A DNA stretch of 47,404 nt from Facklamia miroungae (GTDB taxonomy: Bacteria; Bacillota; Bacilli; Lactobacillales; Aerococcaceae), in contig NZ_JAAXPS010000012.1 of the NCBI RefSeq assembly GCF_012396555.1, positions 1 through 47,404 on the forward strand, written 5' to 3'. A model generated the notes under the pieces. The model was given only the letters and a program-made list of their open reading frames with translations, was not told the origin of the DNA and did no database searches. Positions 1 through 7,690 of the stretch are shown piece by piece (within the stretch, counting starts at the first letter, position 1; each line of letters begins with the position of its first letter). The position numbers and the translations under genes are program-made.

Positions 1-109
1 ATGATGGCAAGAAGGACACACCTGTTCCCATGCCGAACACAGCAGTTAAGCTTCTTAGCGCCGATGGTAGTTGGGTCTTTGACCCTGTGAGAGTAGGACG
101 TTGCCACGC
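1..109 (+). rRNA. rrf: 5S ribosomal RNA, 3' part
   Basis: The sequence matches the conserved body and 3' half of Firmicute 5S rRNA, including the block around GCCGAACACAGCAGTTAAGC and the terminal GAGAGTAGGACGTTGCCACG. The first bases of the gene lie outside the window. It is followed at once by a tRNA cluster, as expected at the end of an rrn operon. Confidence 0.93.
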
Positions 110-127
110 GTGTCATATCAAAGTTAT

Positions 128-200
128 GGGGAATTAGCTCAGCTGGGAGAGCGTCTGCCTTACAAGCAGGATGTCGGCGGTTCGAGCCCGTCATTCCCCA
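128..200 (+). tRNA. tRNA-Val(TAC)
   Basis: Full cloverleaf: acceptor GGGGAAT pairs with ATTCCCC, and the anticodon loop CTTACAA reads TAC. The CCA end is not encoded. First tRNA after the 5S gene. Confidence 0.96.
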
Positions 201-205
201 CTCTT

Positions 206-278
206 GACTCGTTAGCTCAGTCGGTAGAGCAACTGACTTTTAATCAGTGGGTCGCAGGTTCGAATCCTGCACGGGTCA
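206..278 (+). tRNA. tRNA-Lys(TTT)
   Basis: Acceptor GACTCGT pairs with ACGGGTC; the anticodon loop CTTTTAA reads TTT. The T-arm GGTTCGAATCC is canonical and CCA is not encoded. Confidence 0.96.
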
Positions 279-312
279 TATTCCAAAATGGGAACATCGC
301 GGAATTTTACTT

Positions 313-394
313 GCGGGTGTGGCGGAATTGGCAGACGCACCAGATTTAGGATCTGGCGCCTTCGGGCGTGGGGGTTCAAGTCCCTTCACCCGCA
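313..394 (+). tRNA. tRNA-Leu(TAG)
   Basis: Class II tRNA with a long variable arm. Acceptor GCGGGTG pairs with CACCCGC; the loop TTTAGGA reads TAG. Confidence 0.95.
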
Positions 395-445
395 CTTGCA
401 TTATTGATTGATATAACATATAATTTAATAATATTAGTTAATAAC

Positions 446-518
446 GCCGGCTTAGCTCAGTTGGTAGAGCATCTGATTTGTAATCAGAGGGTCGAGGGTT
501 CAAGTCCTTTAGCCGGCA
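446..518 (+). tRNA. tRNA-Thr(TGT)
   Basis: Acceptor GCCGGCT pairs with AGCCGGC; the loop TTTGTAA reads TGT. Confidence 0.96.
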
Positions 519-522
519 TTTT

Positions 523-594
523 GCGGAAGTAGTTCAGTGGTAGAACACCACCTTGCCAAGGTGGGGGTCGCGGGTTCGAACCCCGTCTTCCGCT
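523..594 (+). tRNA. tRNA-Gly(GCC)
   Basis: Acceptor GCGGAAG pairs with CTTCCGC; the loop TTGCCAA reads GCC. Confidence 0.96.
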
Positions 595-623
595 TTGCCA
601 AGATACATTTAGGCTTTTAATAA

Positions 624-709
624 GCCGGGGTGGCGGAATTGGCAGACGCACAGGACTTAAAATCCTGCGGTGAGTGATCACCGTGCCGGTTCGACTCCGG
701 CCCTCGGCA
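624..709 (+). tRNA. tRNA-Leu(TAA)
   Basis: Class II tRNA with a long variable arm (CGGTGAGTGATCACCG). The anticodon loop CTTAAAA reads TAA. Confidence 0.95.
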
Positions 710-739
710 TTTCACTTCTAGTGAATAATAAAATATGTT

Positions 740-813
740 GCACCCGTGGCTCAACTGGATAGAGTACCTGACTACGAATCAGGCGGTTGCAGGTTCGAAT
801 CCTGCCGGGTGTA
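740..813 (+). tRNA. tRNA-Arg(ACG)
   Basis: Acceptor GCACCCG pairs with CGGGTGT (one G-T pair); the loop CTACGAA reads ACG. The A34 would be edited to inosine by TadA. Confidence 0.95.
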
Positions 814-824
814 TTAGAGTAAAA

Positions 825-898
825 CGGGAAGTAGCTCAGCTTGGTAGAGCACTTGGTTTGGGACCAAGGGGTCGCAGGTTCGAATCCTGTCTTCCCGA
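825..898 (+). tRNA. tRNA-Pro(TGG)
   Basis: Acceptor CGGGAAG pairs with CTTCCCG; the loop TTTGGGA reads TGG. Confidence 0.96.
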
Positions 899-918
899 TT
901 TGTTTTATTCTCTAATAT

Positions 919-991
919 GGGGGATTAGCTCAGCTGGGAGAGCGCCTGCTTTGCACGCAGGAGGTCAGCGGTTCGATCCCGCTATTCTCCA
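919..991 (+). tRNA. tRNA-Ala(TGC)
   Basis: Acceptor GGGGGAT pairs with ATTCTCC through two G-T pairs; the loop TTTGCAC reads TGC. The CCA at 989-991 is part of the acceptor and discriminator, not an encoded tail. Confidence 0.94.
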
Positions 992-997
992 TCTTTT

Positions 998-1071
998 GGC
1001 GGTGTAGCTCAGCTGGCTAGAGCGTCCGGTTCATACCCGGGAGGTCATGGGTTCGATCCCCTTCGCCGCTA
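998..1071 (+). tRNA. tRNA-Met(CAT), elongator
   Basis: Acceptor GGCGGTG pairs with CGCCGCT; the loop TTCATAC reads CAT. It resembles the Bacillus elongator methionine tRNA and lacks the C1-A72 mismatch of the initiator. Confidence 0.88.
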
Positions 1072-1081
1072 TTTTAAGGCC

Positions 1082-1155
1082 GGACCTTTAGCTCAGGTGG
1101 TTAGAGCTCCCCGCTCATAACGGGGTGGTCGTAGGTTCGAGTCCTACAAGGTCCA
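1082..1155 (+). tRNA. tRNA(CAT), probably the Ile2 isoacceptor
   Basis: Acceptor GGACCTT pairs with AAGGTCC; the anticodon is CAT. The body resembles the Firmicute tRNA-Ile2 whose C34 is converted to lysidine by TilS to read AUA. It is one of three CAT tRNAs in the cluster. The gene is certain; the Ile2 identity rather than Met is inferred from overall resemblance. Confidence 0.8.
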
Positions 1156-1186
1156 TTATAAGTTATGGATTTTGCCATTGGTTAAC

Positions 1187-1276
1187 GGAGGATTACCCAA
1201 GTTCGGCTGAAGGGAACGGTCTTGAAAACCGTCAGGCGTGTAAAAGCGCGCGTGGGTTCGAATCCCACATCCTCCT
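1187..1276 (+). tRNA. tRNA-Ser(TGA), copy 1
   Basis: Class II tRNA with a long variable arm; the anticodon loop CTTGAAA reads TGA. Nearly identical to the copy at 1688-1777. Confidence 0.95.
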
Positions 1277-1286
1277 TTGGAAACTT

Positions 1287-1357
1287 GCGGGTGTAGTTTA
1301 GTGGTAAAACCACAGCCTTCCAAGCTGTTGTCGGGAGTTCGATTCTCCTCACCCGCT
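1287..1357 (+). tRNA. tRNA-Gly(TCC), copy 1
   Basis: Acceptor GCGGGTG pairs with CACCCGC; the loop CTTCCAA reads TCC. Nearly identical to the copy at 1955-2025. Confidence 0.95.
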
Positions 1358-1368
1358 TTATTGATAAT

Positions 1369-1442
<74 letters not shown>

Positions 1443-1478
1443 TAACAATATAAAATTGTTACCTAAGAATTGGCACAT

Positions 1479-1568
1479 GGGGAAGTACTCAAGTGGCTGA
1501 AGAGGCGCCCCTGCTAAGGGTGTAGGTCGGTTTATACCGGCGCGAGGGTTCAAATCCCTCCTTCTCCG
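1479..1568 (+). tRNA. tRNA-Ser(GCT)
   Basis: Class II tRNA; acceptor GGGGAAG pairs with CTTCTCC, and the anticodon GCT sits between the arms CCCCT and AGGGT. Long variable arm. Confidence 0.94.
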
Positions 1569-1604
1569 TTATTCTATATACTTGCCAATGAGTTAATTTA
1601 AATT

Positions 1605-1676
1605 GGCCCGTTGGTCAAGCGGTTAAGACACCGCCCTTTCACGGCGGTAACACGGGTTCGAATCCCGTACGGGTCA
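1605..1676 (+). tRNA. tRNA-Glu(TTC)
   Basis: Acceptor GGCCCGT pairs with ACGGGTC; the loop CTTTCAC reads TTC. Confidence 0.96.
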
Positions 1677-1687
1677 TTACAATTTAT

Positions 1688-1777
1688 GGAGGATTACCCA
1701 AGTCCGGCTGAAGGGAACGGTCTTGAAAACCGTCAGGCGTGTAAAAGCGCGCGTGGGTTCGAATCCCACATCCTCCT
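1688..1777 (+). tRNA. tRNA-Ser(TGA), copy 2
   Basis: Differs from the copy at 1187-1276 at only one position that I see, in the D-loop (GTCCGG instead of GTTCGG). A recent duplication or gene conversion within the operon is the simplest explanation. Confidence 0.95.
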
Positions 1778-1789
1778 TTTTAATATTAT

Positions 1790-1862
<73 letters not shown>

Positions 1863-1874
1863 TTTTTTAATACT

Positions 1875-1947
1875 GGTCCGGTGGTGTAGGGGTTAACATG
1901 CTTGCCTGTCACGCAGGAGATCGCGGGTTCAAATCCCGTCCGGACCG
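1875..1947 (+). tRNA. tRNA-Asp(GTC)
   Basis: Acceptor GGTCCGG pairs with CCGGACC; the loop CTGTCAC reads GTC. Confidence 0.96.
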
Positions 1948-1954
1948 TTTTTAT

Positions 1955-2025
1955 GCGGGTGTAGTTTAGTGGTAAAACTACAGCCTTCCAAGCTGTTGTC
2001 GGGAGTTCGATTCTCCTCACCCGCT
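1955..2025 (+). tRNA. tRNA-Gly(TCC), copy 2
   Basis: Almost the same as the copy at 1287-1357, with AAAACTAC instead of AAAACCAC before the anticodon arm. Last tRNA of the cluster. Confidence 0.95.
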
Positions 2026-2029
2026 TACC

Positions 2030-2052
2030 AGACTCATCGAGTCTTTTTTTTT
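2030..2052 (+). terminator. terminator of the rRNA-tRNA operon
   Basis: The stem AGACTC / GAGTCT with a 3-nt loop is followed by nine T. It lies 5 bp after the last tRNA. Confidence 0.85.
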
Positions 2053-2064
2053 ATATAAATAAAT

Positions 2065-2107
2065 AACCCTCATCTATTTAAAATGCTAGATTGAGGGTTT
2101 TTGTTTT
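2065..2107 (-). terminator. hairpin after the minus-strand membrane protein gene
   Basis: The arms AACCCTCA+TCTA and TAGA+TGAGGGTT pair around an AT-rich loop. It lies just beyond the stop of the gene ending at 2118. T residues follow it on the plus strand (TTTTTGTTTT), so it may work in both directions. Confidence 0.65.
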
Positions 2108-2117
2108 AACATGATTC

Positions 2118-2921
2118 TTAGAAAAGATAACTTAAACTATAAAAAATAATAAATATTAAACTTAAAGCGCCTTGATAATTCAGTTTGTTCTGAATCCTAT
2201 GGTTCTTTCTCACAGGTATTAAGCTTGGTAATGCAGTTGTAAATGTGATGCAAAAGAATAGGATTTGTAATAAATAGTAGGACTGACTGGGTAGAGAGGT
2301 ATAAACACCAATGCAAGTTGCCACAATAAATAGAAAAAAGACAATATAGGTAATCTTGATGGGGATATATTTTTTAGTAAAGTTAAGGTTAAAGGTGCCT
2401 TTAAGATATTGTTGATTAATTTCTAAGCCAGTCATTAAAACTACTATTGGAATAAAGGATATTAATTCTTTATTAGTCAGTGTATTGGCTTGTGAATAAT
2501 ATGCAATGACATTTAAAAGAAAGCCCGTAAAATAAATATTTAAAAGACTATGATAAATCGTCCGCACCAGAGGTATAAACTGGTATTGAATCGCTGTAAC
2601 AATCACAAAAATACCTAATAGAACATTGATAATATAATGCTGATGACTCATAAAGAAAAGTGAACTAGCAATTAAGCCGGCTAATAACAGATAGTATAAA
2701 ATAGGGGAATTTGCTTTAGGATCTCTTTGGATATGATGATAGAAATTGTAGTGATTGACCAAGTGACTTAATATCACAATAATGACTAAGAGAATAAGAT
2801 CTAACCAGTCCACTTTTTTGCCAGAAAAGATTGCTGTAACTAATCCGAATCCTATCCATGATAAGGGATAACCAACTAACTGCATGAGAGGATGCTTAAG
2901 TATATTATTAATTGTATTCAT
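2118..2921 (-). CDS. polytopic membrane protein, distantly UbiA-like
   Basis: A 267-residue very hydrophobic protein with about eight predicted membrane segments and short loops. I start it at ATG 2921, which has GAAAGGA six bases upstream, rather than at a TTG 15 bp earlier. Segment spacing and the polar stretch NHYNFYHHIQRD after the second helix recall the NxxxD motif region of UbiA/MenA prenyltransferases. The aspartates needed for metal-diphosphate binding are not clearly present, so catalysis is doubtful. It stands alone on the minus strand, diverging from metK, with a hairpin after it. The membrane location is clear; the family is a guess. Confidence 0.6.
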   Translation of the reverse strand: MNTINNILKHPLMQLVGYPLSWIGFGLVTAIFSGKKVDWLDLILLVIIVILSHLVNHYNFYHHIQRDPKANSPILYYLLLAGLIASSLFFMSHQHYIINVLLGIFVIVTAIQYQFIPLVRTIYHSLLNIYFTGFLLNVIAYYSQANTLTNKELISFIPIVVLMTGLEINQQYLKGTFNLNFTKKYIPIKITYIVFFLFIVATCIGVYTSLPSQSYYLLQILFFCITFTTALPSLIPVRKNHRIQNKLNYQGALSLIFIIFYSLSYLF

Positions 2922-2955
2922 TTTATTTCCTTTCAAGAGGATTTTCTATTTGAAA

Positions 2956-2984
2956 TTGTTTCTATTTGTATTCTAAGGTATAAT
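2956..2984 (+). promoter_or_regulatory. metK promoter
   Basis: The -35 is TTGTTT (2956-2961) and the -10 is a perfect TATAAT (2979-2984), with a 17-bp spacer. It ends just before the riboswitch leader. Confidence 0.75.
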
Positions 2985-2991
2985 TTAAAAC

Positions 2992-3074
2992 GTTACAACC
3001 AAAAGTTCCCGATAGGGTTCATAGTTAAAGATTATGAATTTGCCTTGTAACCAAATAATAAAATGGGGGAAGTT
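2992..3074 (+). promoter_or_regulatory. SMK box (SAM-III riboswitch) controlling metK translation
   Basis: The leader contains the SMK elements in order: GTTCCCGATAGG near 3005, a variable stem (TTCATAGTTAAAGATTATGAA), TGCCTTGTAACC (3041-3052), and a G-rich ribosome-binding site GGGGGAAG at 3065-3072. GTTCCC can pair with the ribosome-binding site. In this riboswitch class, known from Lactobacillales metK genes, SAM binding holds the Shine-Dalgarno sequence in the structure and stops translation, giving feedback on SAM synthesis. GTTAC at 2992 can also pair with GTAAC at 3046. Confidence 0.9.
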
Positions 3075-3076
3075 AA

Positions 3077-4267
3077 ATGAAAGTTTTAGAGAAAAGATTA
3101 TTCACTTCAGAGTCAGTGACGGAAGGCCATCCAGACAAAATTGCGGATCAAATTTCTGATTCAATTTTGGATGCCATTCTTGAGCAAGATCCGATGGCTA
3201 GGGTAGCTTGTGAGACGGCTGTTAACACAGGTTTAGTGATGGTTTTAGGAGAAGTAACTACCAGTGCCTATGTGGATATTCAAAAAATTGTTCGTCAAAA
3301 AGTGGACGAAATTGGATATAACCGGGGAAAGTTTGGCTTTGATGCTGAAAATTTAGCTATCATCGTTTCACTTGATGAGCAGTCTGCAGATATAGCCTTA
3401 GGTGTGGATTCTGCAATTGAAACGAGATCAGATCAAGCCAGTGAACAGGAAATTGGAGCAGGCGATCAAGGCTTAATGTTTGGTTACGCATGTGATGAAA
3501 CACCCGAGCTAATGCCATTACCAATTTCGCTGGCGCATAAATTGACGCGCAGGCTGACCGAGGTACGAAAATCAGGCCAATTAGACTATTTGAGACCAGA
3601 CGGTAAGGCACAAGTGACGGTCGAATATGATGAGAACGATCAACCTGTTCGTCTTGAAGCAGTTGTGGTTTCAACTCAGCATAGTGAAGAAGTTAGTTTA
3701 GGACAATTAAGGGAAGATATTTTAAACCAAGTAATTAAACCAACTCTTTCTGAAAATCTTCTAGACGATCAAACAAAAATTTACATTAATCCAACTGGTC
3801 GATTTACCATTGGGGGGCCAAAAGGAGATGCAGGTCTAACAGGACGTAAGATTATAGTCGATACATATGGAGGCTATGCGCGTCATGGTGGAGGAGCTTT
3901 TTCAGGTAAGGACGCGACTAAAGTTGACCGATCAGCTTGTTATGCAGCGAGATATATAGCTAAAAATATTGTTGCTGCTGGAATTGCAAAAAAGATAGAA
4001 ATTCAATTAGCTTATGCCATCGGTGTAGCTCAACCTGTCTCAGTGAGTGTGAATACCTTTGAAAGCTCCAATTATTCTGATGCGGCAATTGTTAAGGCCA
4101 TCCGACAAGTATTTAATCTCACACCGAAGGGTATTATCGATATGTTAGATTTAAGACAGCCAATTTTTGCTCAAACAGCCGCCTATGGACATTTTGGTAG
4201 AGAAGAAGCTGGATTCACATGGGAGCGGACGGATAAAGCGGAAGAATTAAAATCTTTGATGATGTAA
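3077..4267 (+). CDS. metK: S-adenosylmethionine synthetase
   Basis: This 396-residue cytosolic enzyme makes S-adenosylmethionine from methionine and ATP with release of phosphate and diphosphate. It has the full family length and its signature motifs: [12 protein letters not shown] near residue 17 (ATP and Mg binding), [12 protein letters not shown] near 130, and [17 protein letters not shown] near 275, the phosphate-binding loop. The start ATG follows the GGGGGAAG ribosome-binding site that is part of the SMK riboswitch. It is probably transcribed from its own promoter. The next gene starts 84 bp downstream and no clear terminator separates them, so partial cotranscription is possible. Confidence 0.98.
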   Translation: MKVLEKRLFTSESVTEGHPDKIADQISDSILDAILEQDPMARVACETAVNTGLVMVLGEVTTSAYVDIQKIVRQKVDEIGYNRGKFGFDAENLAIIVSLDEQSADIALGVDSAIETRSDQASEQEIGAGDQGLMFGYACDETPELMPLPISLAHKLTRRLTEVRKSGQLDYLRPDGKAQVTVEYDENDQPVRLEAVVVSTQHSEEVSLGQLREDILNQVIKPTLSENLLDDQTKIYINPTGRFTIGGPKGDAGLTGRKIIVDTYGGYARHGGGAFSGKDATKVDRSACYAARYIAKNIVAAGIAKKIEIQLAYAIGVAQPVSVSVNTFESSNYSDAAIVKAIRQVFNLTPKGIIDMLDLRQPIFAQTAAYGHFGREEAGFTWERTDKAEELKSLMM

Positions 4268-4351
4268 GCTAATAAGTTGTACTTCTTTATTATTTTTAGT
4301 ACGATGTCCTTAGTTAGAACTATTACAAATAATAAATTCGGAGGGATCAAT

Positions 4352-5710
4352 ATGAAGTATGTTGTTGTTGGTACATCACATTTTGGTTATGAATCTGTTC
4401 AGACTCTACTAAAACGTGAACCAGAAGCTGAAATTCATTTATTCGAAGCAGGAGAAGAATCTTCTTTTATGGGTTGAGGTTCTCAATCTTACCTGGAAGG
4501 TATTTCTAAAGAATTATCGGAGTTACATTTTGCTAATAACGCTTCTTACCGTGAACAAGGGATCAATATCCATCCGGCTAGCCAAGTCGTTGGATTAAAT
4601 CCTGATCAAAAAACTGTAACGGTTAAAACTGAAGAAGGCGAATATCAAGAGTCGTATGACAAGTTGTTATTAAGTCCCGGTGGTTTTGCACCCGTTCCAC
4701 CTTTTGAAGGAGTTAATCTTGAAAATGTTCATACCTTTAGAGGACCTGAAGATACTCAAGCGGTATACGACCGAATGAAAGAAACTGAGAATTTAGTAGT
4801 GATCGGATCAGGTTATATTGGTATTGAAGTGGCGACTGCTTATGCTGAAGCAGGAATTAATGTAACTGTAATTGATATGGAAGACCGCATTTTACCAGCT
4901 TACTTAGATAAAGATATCTCGAGCCTACTTGAAGCGCATGGGGCTGAAAAAGGTTTACATTTCAAGGGCGGAGAGGCTGTTCAAAAGCTTTTAGGAGAAG
5001 GCAATAAAGTTAAAGCGGTGGTTACAGATAAGGGAGAATATCCGGCAGATACTGTTGTCGTAGCTGTTGGTGTTAAACCAGCTACTGATTGGTTGAAAGG
5101 TACACTAGAGATCAATGAAGCTGGTTTTATCCAAACCAATGAGTATCTTGAAACTTCTGCCAAAGATGTTTACGCAGGGGGCGATGCGACTTATGTTCCA
5201 TTCGCACCAACTGATGACAAAACCAATATTGGACTTGCTACTTTAGCAAGAAGACAAGGAATTGTTGCTGCTTTGAATGCCTCAGGAACTAAGTTTAAGA
5301 TGCCTAGAGTGTCAGGAACATCTGCTTTAAGATATTTTGATTATACCATTGCTTCAACAGGGCTTTCACTTAATAATGCTGATTTGTATGAAGGTGAAGT
5401 AGCGTGGAAGTATGTTGAAGAAAAAGTATACCCTGATTTCATGCGTAAGCCAGGTACAGTTCATATGACGATTTTCTATGATGAAGAAAGTCATGTTATT
5501 TTAGGTGGCCAATTAGTATCGAAGTTCGATGTAGCTGATTCAATCAATGTTCTTTCTACAGCAATCAATGCTAAATATACATTAGAACAGCTCGCACTAT
5601 TAGACTTCTTCTTCCAACCAAATTATGACCGCCCATGGCATTACTTAAATGTTCTAGCCATCGAAGCTTTAGGAAATACAGTTGGTGGAGCCGATAAACT
5701 ATTATTTTAA
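4352..5710 (+). CDS. npx: NADH peroxidase/oxidase family flavoprotein with in-frame TGA at codon 42 (candidate selenoprotein)
   Basis: Read through one TGA (4475-4477), the frame encodes 452 residues, matching the 446-447 residues of enterococcal NADH oxidase and peroxidase. Start ATG 4352 has GGAGGG nine bases upstream. Seen: the N-terminal FAD fold VVVGTSHFGYES with His10 conserved, the second dinucleotide fold VVIGSGYIGIEVA near residue 148, the FAD motif DVYAGGDAT, and a C-terminal dimer-interface segment DFFFQPNYDRPW that is most like NADH peroxidase. These enzymes reduce peroxide or O2 with NADH through a Cys42 sulfenic acid in the motif SCG followed by LYLEG. Here the text is FMG-TGA-GSQSYLEG, so TGA replaces precisely that cysteine. 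A SECIS-like hairpin follows. Selenocysteine is my preferred reading; a point-mutated pseudogene is the alternative, but nothing else in the frame is damaged. Confidence 0.82.
4475..4515 (+). promoter_or_regulatory. candidate bacterial SECIS element in the npx-like gene
   Basis: Directly after TGA, GGTTCT (4478-4483) pairs with AGAATT (4510-4515). Inside this, TACC (4490-4493) pairs with GGTA (4499-4502) around the apical loop TGGAA. The loop begins 16 nt after TGA and has G at its second position, as SelB-type elements require. Hand-drawn; no folding energy was computed. Confidence 0.5.
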
Positions 5711-5723
5711 ACTTAAATTTGTG

Positions 5724-5756
5724 ACTAGCACAAGCAAAGCTTGTGCTAGTTTTTTA
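5724..5756 (+). terminator. terminator after the npx-like gene
   Basis: The perfect 12-bp stem ACTAGCACAAGC / GCTTGTGCTAGT with a 3-nt loop is followed by TTTTT. Confidence 0.92.
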
Positions 5757-5826
5757 GTTTGGTCAAAATGAGATAGGCTTGAAAAATTAGATTTCTTTAA
5801 TAGTTCTCTTAATAAACGATATTACA

Positions 5827-5855
5827 TTGAAGAAAGCGGTTAAATTGTGTAAGAT
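5827..5855 (+). promoter_or_regulatory. probable promoter of the C-S lyase gene
   Basis: TTGAAG (5827-5832), a 17-bp spacer and TAAGAT (5850-5855), about 45 bp before the start codon. Confidence 0.5.
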
Positions 5856-5899
5856 AAGATTATAAAGGTTAAAATTTAGCATATCTAGGAGGCAAACGA

Positions 5900-7075
5900 A
5901 TGGCTTATGATTTTAAAACGTGCGTGGATCGCACACAACAAGGGTCAAGAAAATGGTTATTAATGCGAGAATCTGGTGAAAATATACCTGAGGGAATTGC
6001 TCCGCTTTCAGTGGCAGACCTCGACTTTCCAATGGCGCCGGGTATTATTGAAGGCTTAAAAAAAGACTTAGACGAACTAATTTTAGGTTATACGATTCCG
6101 AACCAAGCCTACTATGATGCTGTTAAGAAGTGGATGAAGGATCAGCATCAATGGGAAGTTCAAGAAGATTGGTTAGTCACTGCACCAGGTGTCGTTCCTG
6201 CAATTAATGTTTTTGTTAATGCCTTTACAAAAGAAGGAGACGGGATCATTGTTTTAGAACCCGTTTATGGTCCTTTTTCAGCAGCCATTGACAATCACGA
6301 CCGTAAAAAAATTGCGGTCGATCTCATAAACACAGATGGTTATTATACAATTGATTTTGAAGCTTTAGAATTAGCAGCAAAAGACGCTAAGGCAATGATC
6401 TTTTGTAGCCCACACAATCCAGTGGGTAGAGTATGGAAGAAGGAAGAATTAGAAAAAGTTGCAGAAATCTGTCGAAACAATAATCTATATTTATTTTCAG
6501 ATGAGATCCATTTTGATTTAGCTCATAAAAACTACAAGCATCATGTTTTTGCTAATTTGTCTGATGATATTGCTCAACATGTAATTGTTGCAACAGCACC
6601 CTCTAAAACTTTTAATCTAGCGGGTCTTCAAACTTCCAACATTTTTATTCCTAATCCTGAATGGCGCCAACAATACATTGAAACTGCTGAAAAAATGAAT
6701 CTTATTTCTGTTCCAGCTTTAGGTTTGTATGCTTGTAAGCATGCCTACAATAATTGCTTAGATTGGAAAGAAGAGCTAGTTGAACTTATTGAAGAAAATT
6801 ATCAAATGGCTAAATCAATGATTGAAGCAAAATTACCAGGAATTGTAGTAACTCCTATGGAAGCATCCTACTTGTTATGGCTAGATTTAACACCACTTAA
6901 CATGGAATGCGATGAAATTATTGAATTATTGGAATCACACCATATATATATAAATAACGGTTTAATGTTTGGTTCGTGTGGAGAAGGGTATATACGGATT
7001 CATTTAGCACTGCCAAAGGATGTAGTTAAAGAAAGTATTGAACGTTTTATTAAAGCTCTAGAGAACATAAAATAA
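5900..7075 (+). CDS. patB: MalY/PatB-type PLP-dependent C-S beta-lyase
   Basis: This 391-residue fold-type I PLP enzyme belongs to the MalY/PatB subgroup, which cleaves cystathionine or cysteine conjugates to a thiol, pyruvate and ammonia. The start ATG has GGAGG seven bases upstream. The N-terminal motif PLSVADLDFPMAPGI is typical of the subgroup. FCSPHNPVGRVW near residue 174 and SDEIHFDL near 197 hold the PLP-contact Asn and Asp. The PLP lysine is Lys236 in APSKTFNLAGLQ. The C-terminal motif YIRIHLALP carries the carboxylate-binding Arg. It has its own promoter and terminator, so it is probably monocistronic. A role in methionine or cysteine turnover is likely; the exact substrate cannot be read from sequence. 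Confidence 0.92.
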   Translation: MAYDFKTCVDRTQQGSRKWLLMRESGENIPEGIAPLSVADLDFPMAPGIIEGLKKDLDELILGYTIPNQAYYDAVKKWMKDQHQWEVQEDWLVTAPGVVPAINVFVNAFTKEGDGIIVLEPVYGPFSAAIDNHDRKKIAVDLINTDGYYTIDFEALELAAKDAKAMIFCSPHNPVGRVWKKEELEKVAEICRNNNLYLFSDEIHFDLAHKNYKHHVFANLSDDIAQHVIVATAPSKTFNLAGLQTSNIFIPNPEWRQQYIETAEKMNLISVPALGLYACKHAYNNCLDWKEELVELIEENYQMAKSMIEAKLPGIVVTPMEASYLLWLDLTPLNMECDEIIELLESHHIYINNGLMFGSCGEGYIRIHLALPKDVVKESIERFIKALENIK

Positions 7076-7091
7076 AAGATTTTATAAAATA

Positions 7092-7122
7092 AAGAAGCAA
7101 CCATTTAAAAAGGTTGCTTCTT
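7092..7122. terminator. bidirectional terminator between patB and mnmM
   Basis: The stem AAGAAGCAACC / GGTTGCTTCTT with a 9-nt loop lies between convergent genes and overlaps the last codon of mnmM. A-rich and T-rich flanks allow use in both directions. Confidence 0.85.
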
Positions 7123-7690
7123 ATTTCTTTTCTATAGTAATTAATAGTGGAGGATGATTTATTTGATTTATAAAGTCAAGTCTAGATATGGAAAATACTT
7201 CTTGCGGCCAGGTGCTTAGATACTTTAATAACTGCTCCTTCTCGATCGCTCCTTCTGGATGTCCAGAATATACAACAATAAATATTTTCCCTCCAGCAAT
7301 TAAGCGTTTGGCTATTTTTTCTACTGCTTGAATGGTGGAATGTGCTTGAGTGGTAACCTGATGCGGGGTACCAGGCAAGTATCCTAGGTTGAAGATTGCG
7401 CCATGGATTTGGGGAACACGCTTATGGCTCAACACCTGATCAAAACGCTCATGCCCAGTGTTGAATAGATAGAAAGCTTCTCTTGGTAGATCTGCCAAAG
7501 TTTCTTGTGCTAATTCAATTGCTTGTCTTTGGATATCAAATCCATAGACTTTTCCTTTAAAGAATGGTTGAGTGATTATAAAGCGAGTATCCTTGCCTTT
7601 TCCAACTGTAGCATCAATATAAATTCCTTCAGGGAACGTTTCAATTAATTCTGCTAAAGCATCATGACTGTTTTGTAAAGCATTTTTCAT
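7121..7690 (-). CDS. mnmM: class I SAM methyltransferase, MnmM (YtqB) family
   Basis: A 189-residue Rossmann-fold methyltransferase. The SAM-binding motif is YIDATVGKGKDT near residue 24, and the acidic motif II follows in VYGFDIQ. The family signature FNLGYLPG near residue 101 marks the YtqB group, recently shown to methylate nm5s2U34 to mnm5s2U34 in tRNA anticodons. It overlaps the preceding lipoprotein gene by 4 bp (ATGA), so the two are translationally coupled. I am confident in the family; the tRNA substrate comes from knowledge of orthologues. Confidence 0.88.
   Translation of the reverse strand: MKNALQNSHDALAELIETFPEGIYIDATVGKGKDTRFIITQPFFKGKVYGFDIQRQAIELAQETLADLPREAFYLFNTGHERFDQVLSHKRVPQIHGAIFNLGYLPGTPHQVTTQAHSTIQAVEKIAKRLIAGGKIFIVVYSGHPEGAIEKEQLLKYLSTWPQEVFSISRLDFINQINHPPLLITIEKK

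Noticed and set aside
3360-3674. 104-codon minus-strand frame inside metK, and similar antisense frames in fruA and other genes
   Set aside because: Shadows of highly conserved genes, with no ribosome-binding site or family resemblance.
4352-5710. Two separate genes instead of one interrupted npx-like gene
   Set aside because: The N-terminal 41 codons end inside the FAD fold, and the downstream half has no suitable start with a ribosome-binding site until residue 105. The frame and spacing are those of one protein.
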